Of a DNA stretch of 64,000 bases, positions 8,253 through 14,682 are shown one piece after another. The stretch's first letter is position 1. Each line of letters starts with the position of its first letter. This DNA is from JAGMXM01 sp964458325 (lineage in GTDB: Bacteria > Verrucomicrobiota > Verrucomicrobiia > Limisphaerales > UBA1319), in the NCBI GenBank assembly GCA_964458325.1, contig CAYWIM010000007.1:1-64000 (forward strand), in the 5' to 3' direction. The position numbers were made by a program, and so were the translations under genes. Below the pieces are notes generated by a model that ran no database searches, was not told the DNA's origin, and saw nothing but the letters and a program-made list of their open reading frames with translations.

Positions 8253-8468
8253 GAGGCCGCCATGCTACCACACGGGTGGCGGCCGGAAAAGCCGAGCGAG
8301 GACGTGATTGACAAAAACCTGATTCTCGTGAGGACCCATTGGTCTGTGATGCCGCCCGGCGCTCGCCGTGAAGTCGAGCGACCGCTTGCACAGGCCGGGG
8401 CGGATGTGCGAATCTCCCGGACGAAGCGAAAATGCTGATCCGCAGCAAAACGTGGATGAAACGCTGCC

Positions 8469-8681
8469 ATGAAAGAGTTCACCTTCCATTGTTCGAAATG
8501 CGGCCAGCCCATCCTGGCGAGCAAGGATTGGGAAGGCCGCCAGATGCGCTGCCCGTCCTGCCATTCGTCTCTCACCATTACGGCCGCCGCCAAGCCAAAG
8601 CGCCGGGAGCGCCTTGCGCCGCCGGCTAAGACCCACACCAAGCAGGCGCCCCGCCCCAAACGTCTGCCGGGTTTCCTTTGA
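8469..8681 (+). CDS. Small zinc-ribbon protein
   Basis: A 70-residue protein with a classic two-knuckle zinc ribbon: CSKCGQ at residues 8-13 and CPSCHS at about 28-33. The aromatic F-T-F-H-C start and GRQMRCPSC spacing are typical of FmdB/MJ0042-like ribbons often found at the N-terminus of larger membrane proteins. The rest is a basic, proline-rich tail. It probably binds nucleic acid or a protein partner. It lies 38 bases upstream of the truncated Na/Pi cotransporter gene. Confidence 0.65.
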   Translation: MKEFTFHCSKCGQPILASKDWEGRQMRCPSCHSSLTITAAAKPKRRERLAPPAKTHTKQAPRPKRLPGFL

Positions 8682-8719
8682 GCCGGTTCTGCGGCCCGAA
8701 CTGAAAACGCCCGGCCTTC

Positions 8720-8900
8720 ATGACGGCACTGCTTTTCAAGCTTGCGGGGGGCGTCGGGTTGTTTCTCATGGGCATGGTGCTGCTGACCGACGGCCTCAAG
8801 GCGTTTGCCGGCGACGCGCTGCGGGGCTGGCTGATTCGATTCGCCGGCACGCCGGCCAAGGCTTTTGCATCCGGAGCGATCGTCACCGCCATGCTCCAGC
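8720..8900 (+). pseudogene. Na+/phosphate cotransporter, 5' fragment cut by a repeat
   Basis: The first 60 residues match the start of the Na/Pi cotransporter family (PF02690): a short hydrophobic helix (LAGGVGLFLMGMVLLTDGL), then FAG..LR and TPAKAFASGAIVTAMLQ. In the family this motif continues QSSSATT, a core substrate-binding element. Here the homology stops at the Gln where a 53-bp repeat begins, and nothing downstream restores it. All later transmembrane helices are lost, so the product cannot transport. Confidence 0.7.
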
Positions 8901-8947
8901 CTCTTGCGGTTTGCCTTCAATGCCGACTGTCTATGTTGGACCCCATT
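8895..8947. repeat. 53-bp direct repeat, copy 1
   Basis: Identical over 53 bases to 9568-9620 and in the same orientation; the homology extends about 7 further bases to the left with one indel. It begins at the break point of the Na/Pi cotransporter gene and ends in TTGGACCCCATT. Confidence 0.95.
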
Positions 8948-9022
8948 TCTTTATTCGCCGACAGCCCATTGTCAAATATCAGAACCGACCCGAATGGCAA
9001 TCCATGGCGCGATCCCGAACGC

Positions 9023-9235
9023 TCATGGATTGTATCCGCCATCGCGTGAAATGCGGGCGCCCTTGATCATTTGCTGGGCCGCCCGCTTGCACTTCTCGAT
9101 CAGTGCGTCTGCATCAGGGCCAGACGCCTCAACCGATCGGCCAGCGCGATCCCATCCGGAGACGCGGTAGACTCCGGCTGACATTTCGTCAGCCTCGAAT
9201 CGCCAGCCCGGGAGATCTGGAAACTGAAGATCCAT
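9023..9235 (-). CDS. Putative immunity protein for the TNT toxin
   Basis: A 70-residue soluble protein with a beta-rich first half (WRFEADEMSAGVYRVSGWD) and a C-terminal helix (ADALIEKCKRAAQQM). It starts 6 bases after the TNT fragment stop codon on the same strand, where immunity genes to TNT-domain NAD glycohydrolases sit. It does not look like the IFT immunity protein of mycobacteria, and I recognise no family. The function is positional inference. It lies between the two 53-bp repeats. Confidence 0.45.
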   Translation of the reverse strand: MDLQFPDLPGWRFEADEMSAGVYRVSGWDRAGRSVEASGPDADALIEKCKRAAQQMIKGARISRDGGYNP

Positions 9236-9241
9236 GTGCGA

Positions 9242-9567
9242 TTACGGCATGATCTCTCGGATGATCCTTCGCTTCAAGAGGATATCCAGCGTCACGGGCG
9301 TCACATACTGAATCCCGCCGCCTGGCTGATTGAACCAAGGCGAGACTCTTCCCGCGCTGACCTCGAATGGTTTCATCACTTCAAATGTGCGCAATGGTTG
9401 GCTGACAAGGCCAGGCGGCAGCGAGCGTGCCCACGCGGGTGTGCCTTGTGGCGAGAAGAATCTGGAGTATGCGCTTCCCCCGTACCGGTCTATTCTTTCT
9501 CCCACCTCCAGGAACCTTCGTTCTGTAGCCCCGACAAATCCTGCATGCTCAAGCGCCGCGCCATGCC
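9242..9567 (-). pseudogene. TNT-domain toxin (NAD+ glycohydrolase), 3' fragment
   Basis: About 105 residues, counted from the repeat, match the tuberculosis necrotizing toxin domain (PF14021): IDRYGG, FFSPQGTP, RSLPPG, KPFEVSAG and the signature PWFNQPGGGIQY, followed by a short closing helix. TNT domains hydrolyse NAD+ when delivered into target cells and are normally the C-terminal end of much longer secreted proteins. Here the frame runs upstream into the second 53-bp repeat and hits a stop, with no ATG, so everything N-terminal is gone. The catalytic domain itself looks nearly complete and its putative immunity gene is retained. Confidence 0.75.
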
Positions 9568-9620
9568 TCCAGCCTCTTGCGGTTTGCCTTCAATGCCGAC
9601 TGTCTATGTTGGACCCCATT
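9568..9620. repeat. 53-bp direct repeat, copy 2
   Basis: Perfect copy of 8895-8947. It forms the truncated 5' edge of the TNT toxin gene (read on the minus strand) and lies about 30 bases before the toxin-antitoxin promoter. Confidence 0.95.
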
Positions 9621-9650
9621 GAATTATTCTGGGCCTGAGGCAAGCGGATA

Positions 9651-9678
9651 TTGACAGGATACGCCATTGGGCTAGTTT
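9651..9678 (+). promoter_or_regulatory. Promoter of the ParD/PIN module
   Basis: TTGACA at 9651-9656, a 16-base spacer and TAGTTT at 9673-9678, seven bases before the antitoxin ATG. The very short leader suggests near-leaderless translation. Antitoxin autorepression would be expected here. Confidence 0.5.
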
Positions 9679-9684
9679 GAGCGC

Positions 9685-9933
9685 ATGGCAACCACGCTGA
9701 ACATTTCGTTGGAAGAGGAGCAAAAGGGCTGGCTGAACGCCCGGCGCGAGGCCGGCGGCTTTGCCAGTGCCAGCGATGTTGTCCGCGCTTTGATTCGCGA
9801 GGCGCAGGAACGGGATCAGGCGATACTCTTGAAACGGCTCAAGGCGATGGAGACGGATGGCAGCACCAAACCCGAACCGGAGGCGGCGGTGTTGTCCATC
9901 GTTCAGCGCGTGAAAAGGGAGCGCCGTGCATAA
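9685..9933 (+). CDS. ParD-like ribbon-helix-helix antitoxin
   Basis: An 82-residue protein. The first 45 residues have the ParD form of the ribbon-helix-helix fold: a beta strand TTLNISLEEE, then a helix with an ASASDVVRALI-type turn. The C-terminal half is charged and probably disordered until it wraps the toxin. It would dimerise, bind its own promoter and neutralise the PIN toxin, whose start lies inside its last codons (8-base overlap). ParD proteins usually accompany ParE/RelE-fold toxins, so the partner here is unusual. Confidence 0.75.
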   Translation: MATTLNISLEEEQKGWLNARREAGGFASASDVVRALIREAQERDQAILLKRLKAMETDGSTKPEPEAAVLSIVQRVKRERRA

Positions 9934-10351
9934 GCCCCGCGCGGTGTTGGACAGTTCGGCGGTCGTTTCGGCCATCGGCTGGCGTGGCGAGGCGCGGCGG
10001 GTGTTGTTTCTGCTCGCGGCGGGCGGGTTCCAGTCGTTCCGCACCCCTTTTCTCACGGAGGAATGGGCTGACGTGGTGGAACGCGTGGCGTTGGAAGAGC
10101 GGCGTTGGAGAAATCCGAACTGGGCCAGCTGGCTGTTGTGGCTGAAGACGGCCTCCAAGCTGGTGGACGATGTTCCGGTTCGCCCCACGTCCCGCGATCC
10201 GCATGACGATCCGGTCATCATGGCCGCCGTCGCAGCGCGAGCCGCCTTTGTCGTCACCAAAGACCCAGACTTGCTCGTATTGAGAAAACCCTACGGCGCA
10301 GCCTGCGTGACGCCGCGCGCGTTTCTGTCCGCGTTGCTCCGGGCGGACTGA
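9926..10351 (+). CDS. PIN-domain ribonuclease toxin
   Basis: A 141-residue PIN-fold protein of the COG1569 type. The acidic residues that bind Mg/Mn are visible: Asp in AVLDSSAVV (about residue 8), Glu in LTEEWADVV (about 45), and Asp in HDDPVIMAA and VTKDPDLL (about 93 and 113). Such toxins cleave tRNA or other RNA when released from antitoxin. It overlaps the antitoxin gene by 8 bases, so translation is coupled. Length is normal and all motifs are intact, so the system is probably functional. Confidence 0.8.
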   Translation: MHKPRAVLDSSAVVSAIGWRGEARRVLFLLAAGGFQSFRTPFLTEEWADVVERVALEERRWRNPNWASWLLWLKTASKLVDDVPVRPTSRDPHDDPVIMAAVAARAAFVVTKDPDLLVLRKPYGAACVTPRAFLSALLRAD

Positions 10352-10451
10352 CTACGGATAAGAAAGAGCAGGCCGGCAAGGGGCAAGGCGGCTTTCTGAA
10401 TGACCTGTCCATCCGTCAACCGGCACGCTCCCTCGCCTTCATTCCCCAATG

Positions 10452-11798
10452 TCATGGCGTTCGGTGGAGGCCGGGCGGCACAGCCCAATGTCCCGGGCGG
10501 TAGGTTCGCGCCAGGCTGGCGTTGGCTTCGGTGTCGCCGGCGAACCGCTCGGCCGACGGATCGAACCTGAGAGTGCGGCCGAGGCGAGTGGCGAGGTTCG
10601 CGAGGTGGGCGAGCGCGGCCGAGAAATGGCCTGTGGCAGCGCCGGCATGGGGTGCGATGCCGTTCCGGATCGCATCGAGAAAATTGCGGTGATGCGGGTC
10701 CAGGCTCCACGAGCCGCGCAGCTCCTGGATGAGCTTGTTTTGGGGGCCTTCCATGCGCCAGCCGGTTTGCTTGCCGAAGATCATCATGCCTTCGGTGCCG
10801 TAGAAGGCGTTGCCGTTCTCGAGCCCTTCCTGGACATAGGGGGACCAAATGCGGTGCTCGTAGATGAGCTGTCGGTTGCGGCCGGCGGCCTCGTATTCGA
10901 AGACGACATACTGGGTGTCGGGAAATTGCTGGTCGTCGTCGAAAACGTATTTTCCGCCGAGGGCGGCGATGGTGTTGGGGTGAGCATCGATCCCGAGGCC
11001 CCAGCGGGCAATGTCGAGCTCGTGGACGCCGTCATTGCCGGCGTCGCCGCAGCCGAAGTCGGCGAACCATCGCCACGTCGAGGGCAGGAGGTTGGAGCGG
11101 TAGGGGGTTGCGGGGGCGGGTCCGAGCCAGAGATCGAAATCGAGGTGGGGCGGAGGATCGGAGGGCTGGGCATGGCCGATATTGGCGCGGCGCTGGCTGT
11201 TCCACGCCTTGGCGACGAGCACCTCGCCGATGGCGCCCCGATGGAGCAGCTCGATCCCGCGCCGCGCCGCCTCGTTGCTGCGGCCTTGGGTGCCGACCTG
11301 GACGACGCGTCTTGCGCGGCTTGCGGCTTCGACGAGCAGACGGCCTTCGCGGATATTGTGGGAGCAAGGCTTCTCGACGTAGACATGTTTTCCGGCCGCC
11401 AGAGCGAGCAAGGCGGCGGGGGTGTGCCAATGGTCGGGCGTCGCAATCACCACGGCGTCCACAGCCCGGTCCTCGAACACCCGCCGCATGTCGGCCACCG
11501 CCCGGGGCGGACGGCCGCACCGCTTTTCGCATTCGGCCGCGGCGGCGCGGCGGCGGTTCTCATCCGGATCGCATACATAAGCCACCGCGGCATCCGGGTT
11601 GCCTGCGAAGGCGCGCAGATGGTTCATCCCCATTCCTCCCGGGCCGATGAGGCCGAGGACGACCCGGTTGCCGGCGCCGGTTGCGCCGAGGGAAGGTGCG
11701 GCAAGGGCCATTGCTCCCGCCGCTGCGGCGGTGCGTTCAAGGAACTGTCGGCGGCTGGTCTGAAGGGCGAAACTGGCGAGTCGATTGGTCATGGGCAA
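10452..11798 (-). CDS. Tat-exported Gfo/Idh/MocA family oxidoreductase
   Basis: A 448-residue protein with a twin-arginine signal (TSRRQFLERTAAAAG), then a Rossmann NAD(P) site LGLIGPGGMGMNH near residues 48-60. The family hallmark EKPCSHN (about residues 143-149) carries the catalytic-pocket Lys-Pro. The C-terminal half is the substrate-binding alpha/beta domain. These enzymes oxidise or isomerise sugars and inositols with tightly bound cofactor; export with cofactor inside explains the Tat signal. The start could be the first or second Met, four codons apart. It is followed convergently by the PIN gene. Substrate cannot be inferred. Confidence 0.85.
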   Translation of the reverse strand: MPMTNRLASFALQTSRRQFLERTAAAAGAMALAAPSLGATGAGNRVVLGLIGPGGMGMNHLRAFAGNPDAAVAYVCDPDENRRRAAAAECEKRCGRPPRAVADMRRVFEDRAVDAVVIATPDHWHTPAALLALAAGKHVYVEKPCSHNIREGRLLVEAASRARRVVQVGTQGRSNEAARRGIELLHRGAIGEVLVAKAWNSQRRANIGHAQPSDPPPHLDFDLWLGPAPATPYRSNLLPSTWRWFADFGCGDAGNDGVHELDIARWGLGIDAHPNTIAALGGKYVFDDDQQFPDTQYVVFEYEAAGRNRQLIYEHRIWSPYVQEGLENGNAFYGTEGMMIFGKQTGWRMEGPQNKLIQELRGSWSLDPHHRNFLDAIRNGIAPHAGAATGHFSAALAHLANLATRLGRTLRFDPSAERFAGDTEANASLARTYRPGHWAVPPGLHRTP

Positions 11799-12041
11799 CT
11801 CCCGTTGTTGACGTCGGATTGCTTTCTGCAGCGTCTATGCCACATCGGGTCGGATCCCGCAAGAACGGTGTGCTGTCACGGCCGCTCCGGGATGGCGCGC
11901 CTGCGTCGAGCCGTGATTGACCGCGCGCAGATCGTCGCGCACAGACGGAGGGGATGAATCGAATGCGCGGTGCGATCGCTCCGAGTCCGATCCTGTTGCG
12001 GCGAGCGGCCAGGGCTCGCGACAGGGACGAAAAGACATGTG

Positions 12042-13388
12042 TCAATCACTAATGACATCCAGGAGGCCGCTCCGCAGAGCGAGCCAGACAAATTTCAGAA
12101 ATGTGTCCTCCGGCTTTCGCGTGTAGTCGACCTTCCCCTCCTCCATCGAGCCGGATGCGTTCGGTGCGTTGGAATTGCGGATTTTGATGTTCGCGAAGAG
12201 CGAGGCGACACGATTGTCGAATCCCTTTTCGCCGCCGGTTTGTTGATCGAGCGCCGCGATCTGCAAATCCCCATAAATGGCGCGCACGCGGTCGCGAGCC
12301 TGGCCGTCAGCCACATCGATGTTGAACGCGGCCTCCTGAGCGCTGCCGGACTTGATTCGGAACTGTCCTGCAGCGTCAAGGAACGCATTCAGGCGGGTGA
12401 GGTCCATCGCGCCGAGCGAACCGGAAAAATGGAGCGCGAAGTCCGGCGGGGCGATCGGAATCGACATCCGCGCCTTCAGCGTCCCGGCATCCGTGAGGTC
12501 GCCCTGCGCCTGGATCACGATGGCGGCAGTCGCTTCGCCCCGGTTGGCGATGCCCTCGGCGGACAAACTCACTGCCCCGAACGTGAGCACGCCGGGATCG
12601 GCTCCCGCGGCCTGCCTCACGGAATATCTGAAAAGACCGCTGGTGACGCTGAGGCTGCTGATCTGCAGCGGTTGCCGGATGGAGGCCAGCGCTTCGTGCG
12701 CCATGAGCGGGCTTTTCATGAACGGCTTCGGCGGCTTGTCCCGATTGACCAACGCATCCAAGGAGAGCTGCGACAAGGATACCGACTGGGCCAGGTATGA
12801 ACTGCCCCGGAGCAATTCGCCGCACGCCAGACCCGATACTCTGCACTCGGGCACGACCGCTCGAAACCGCGTCGTTCGATACTCATGTGCCGCGAAGAAT
12901 GCCTCGTCTCCGCCCAACGGCCGCAGCTCACTCCCTTCGGCGATCAGTTCTGAATCCGGGACGGACGCTCTCAGCCGCGCGCAGCGGATCCCGTAGTGTG
13001 CCTGGGAGAATTCGACGTCGAGATTCGTCGCATCGAGACGGGCCTGAGCGAGGACATCAGCCAGAGCTGCCGTTCCCCGCAGAAGCCGCGTCCACCGAAC
13101 GCCCGTCAGCGAAATCGAGCCGACCTTGAGGGTGGTGTGGGTGGCGCTCAGCGTCACAGACTGCGCGATCAGGCGATGGGCGCGCACCGCGTAATCCAGG
13201 TCGCCGATCCGCAACACGTATCCTGGATGTGCTTCGGCAAACGCTCGCTCGGCCTTCCCCTTTCCATAGCGGTTGAGGATCGCGCCACCGAACAGAAGGA
13301 CGAGCAGCGCGAAGGCCAGGGCGAGCGTGCCCAGGGAAGCCCCCACGTAGGCCGACAGTCTTCCCAGCGACAACTTCCGGCGAGTCAT
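12042..13388 (-). CDS. AsmA/DUF748-like membrane-anchored protein
   Basis: I start at the Met of MTRRKLSLGR because it precedes an ideal N-terminal anchor (residues about 14-38, VGASLGTLALAFALLVLLFGG); the frame extends 85 residues further but that part has coding character of another gene. The remaining ~400 residues alternate beta-strand patterns (VKVGSISLTGVRW, LQISSLSVTSGLF, FALHFSGSLGAMDLTRLNAFL) typical of AsmA/DUF748 proteins, which are periplasmic groove-like beta structures tied to outer-membrane biogenesis. The protein ends with a hydrophobic LKFVWLALRSGLLDVI helix. The entericidin-like gene is about 150 bases upstream on the same strand. Confidence 0.65.
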   Translation of the reverse strand: MTRRKLSLGRLSAYVGASLGTLALAFALLVLLFGGAILNRYGKGKAERAFAEAHPGYVLRIGDLDYAVRAHRLIAQSVTLSATHTTLKVGSISLTGVRWTRLLRGTAALADVLAQARLDATNLDVEFSQAHYGIRCARLRASVPDSELIAEGSELRPLGGDEAFFAAHEYRTTRFRAVVPECRVSGLACGELLRGSSYLAQSVSLSQLSLDALVNRDKPPKPFMKSPLMAHEALASIRQPLQISSLSVTSGLFRYSVRQAAGADPGVLTFGAVSLSAEGIANRGEATAAIVIQAQGDLTDAGTLKARMSIPIAPPDFALHFSGSLGAMDLTRLNAFLDAAGQFRIKSGSAQEAAFNIDVADGQARDRVRAIYGDLQIAALDQQTGGEKGFDNRVASLFANIKIRNSNAPNASGSMEEGKVDYTRKPEDTFLKFVWLALRSGLLDVISD

Positions 13389-13536
13389 CCCCGCTCGTTT
13401 GTGAACCCGGCCAATTTGTGAGCCACCGTTGCGCATGGAAGGGGGATCCGTGGCGCGCGAAGCGGATGAGACCGCGCTCCAGCCTCTCTTCTGCCGGAGG
13501 CTGGAAGAGCCGCGCTCACTCTCGGCCGGCCAGGAA

Positions 13537-13692
13537 CTAATCGGCGCCGCGCTGAATTCCTTCGCCGGCACTCTGGATGTCCTCTCCGAAGCCGTGGGCA
13601 GTCTTGCAGCCGACGCCGACGATGGCGAGGATCGAGGTGGCAAGGAGCAAAAGAACCAGACGTTGCACTAGTTTGAATGGAGTGGTTTTCAT
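13537..13692 (-). CDS. Entericidin-like small lipoprotein
   Basis: A 51-residue gene. It starts MKTTPFKLVQ and has a hydrophobic core VLLLLATSILAIVGVGC with a lipobox-type Cys at residue 29. The signature KTAHGFGEDIQSAGEGIQR follows, matching the EcnA/EcnB family (GxGxDIQxAGxxI). Entericidins are tiny membrane lipoproteins, originally described as an antidote/bacteriolytic pair in enterics and widespread as single genes elsewhere. Here it is alone, directly upstream of the AsmA-like gene, and may be cotranscribed with it. Confidence 0.8.
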   Translation of the reverse strand: MKTTPFKLVQRLVLLLLATSILAIVGVGCKTAHGFGEDIQSAGEGIQRGAD

Positions 13693-13728
13693 TGGGCAAT
13701 AATAAAGCCGGGAATCCGTGAGTGCGCT

Positions 13729-13746
13729 ATGGGGTGTTCACCCCAT
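13729..13746. repeat. 18-bp palindrome ATGGGGTG-TT-CACCCCAT
   Basis: A perfect inverted repeat with a two-base loop; the same element, with AA in the centre, recurs at 18310-18327. It lies between the collagen-like gene and the entericidin gene. Confidence 0.8.
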
Positions 13747-13860
13747 CTCCAGGTTGCCTTTGCACCGCATCGAACGGGATCATGATTCTCGGAGGGAACA
13801 GCTTGGGCGCCGCTTTGATTTTGGCCTTCGGGAAACAAGGGTCTAAAAAGAGCTTGCCGG

Positions 13861-13895
13861 AAAATCTCCCTCCCGCATCCGAGGCGCGAGGGAGA
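13861..13895 (-). terminator. Rho-independent terminator after the dodecin-collagen gene
   Basis: On the minus strand an 8-bp stem TCTCCCTC/GAGGGAGA (13895-13888 with 13872-13865), extended by weaker pairs, is followed by TTTT. It lies about 40 bases after the stop codon of the dodecin-collagen gene. Confidence 0.6.
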
Positions 13896-13933
13896 CTCCC
13901 CGGCAGATGAGTCCTGAGGGCAGCTCAGGTCCA

Positions 13934-14482
13934 TTAGTTGGCGGTGCGGATCAGCGCTGCAACGCGCCGGTCGCGCGTGAGTCGCGTGTCGCCGAACGCG
14001 CCCGACTGGATCTGGGAGGTCGGCACTCCCGCGGGACCGATGCGGCCCGTGGGGCCGCTGGGACCAACGAGGGTTGGACCTTGCTCGCCTGTGTATCCGG
14101 TGGTGCCTTGTGTTCCGGCGGGTCCGATAGGGCCCGTGGGACCTCTGGGACCGACCGAGGCCAGACCTTGAGCGCCGGTGGCTCCGGCGATGCCTGCGCC
14201 AGGGGCGCCCGTCGCTCCGGTTGGACCTGTCGGGCCCGCGGGGCCGGCAGGGCCATCGGGACCGGCCGGGCCGACCAGACTGGCCGGTTCGGCATAGCTG
14301 TGTGACCCGGAATAGCCGGCGGACTTTCCCTTGTTGATGTTGCCGCGTGTTTCGACCACCTGGAACCAGCACAGGTTCTGGACGGTTTTATGGCTGCGTT
14401 GAATGGCCTTCTCCACTGCATCCTCGATGGAGGTTGTGGAAGTTCCAGTGATTTCGATGAGTTTGTAGACAGGGTTTTTCAT
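13934..14482 (-). CDS. Dodecin domain fused to a collagen-like tail
   Basis: Residues 1-54 are a dodecin: VYKLIEITGTS, IEDAVEKAI, then LCWFQVVETRGNI including the flavin-stacking Trp. Dodecins are ~67-residue flavin-storing dodecamers. The expected last strand (about 12 residues, xYQVTLKVGF) is missing; instead a short SAGYSGSHSYAE linker leads into about 85 residues of Gly-X-Y repeats rich in GPAG, GPTG and GATG, interrupted twice (GAGIAG, GLASVGPRG), then a charged tail. A one-base shift at the GGGAAAG run would read GKVRRLFRVTQL, which resembles the lost dodecin strand, so the fusion may have arisen by a frameshift. A secreted role is unlikely because no signal peptide is seen. Confidence 0.75.
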   Translation of the reverse strand: MKNPVYKLIEITGTSTTSIEDAVEKAIQRSHKTVQNLCWFQVVETRGNINKGKSAGYSGSHSYAEPASLVGPAGPDGPAGPAGPTGPTGATGAPGAGIAGATGAQGLASVGPRGPTGPIGPAGTQGTTGYTGEQGPTLVGPSGPTGRIGPAGVPTSQIQSGAFGDTRLTRDRRVAALIRTAN

Positions 14483-14496
14483 ATTTACTCTTCTGG

Positions 14497-14502
14497 ATTA
14501 TA
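14497..14502 (-). promoter_or_regulatory. TATAAT -10 box of the dodecin-collagen gene
   Basis: A perfect TATAAT on the minus strand lies about 15 bases before the ATG. The matching -35 is poor (no TTGACA-like hexamer at 17 bases). The rest of the 14503-14682 gap shows no gene. Confidence 0.4.
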
Positions 14503-14682
14503 CTACGGGATCGGCGGGTCTTTCGCCATGGGGTGTAACCCTACCGACCCGATCTGGCTGGCGGCCGGGGCACGCAGGGTTTCATCCTCTGGCTGGACCG
14601 ATGGCGGCGATGGGGGGCCGCGACATGGCGCCCCTGAATGGATACCGATGCCGCTGCGCCGGGTCGAACTGCCGGACCGCGG

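Noticed and set aside
10449..11957. A 502-residue plus-strand open frame
   Set aside because: Antisense to the Gfo/Idh/MocA gene, which has clear motifs; codon composition of a shadow.
11999..12060. Promoter with TTGACA on the minus strand
   Set aside because: No -10 box at 15-19 bases and the hexamer lies at the AsmA-like gene's end.
12042..13643. Longer start for the AsmA-like protein
   Set aside because: The extra 85 residues are low-complexity Ser/Arg antisense of the entericidin region; a normal signal anchor follows the later Met.
13689..14372. 227-residue minus-strand frame across the collagen gene as a separate gene
   Set aside because: Its Pro/Arg/Ser-rich text is the shifted reading of Gly-X-Y codons; only its first ~16 residues are of interest as a possible dodecin ending.
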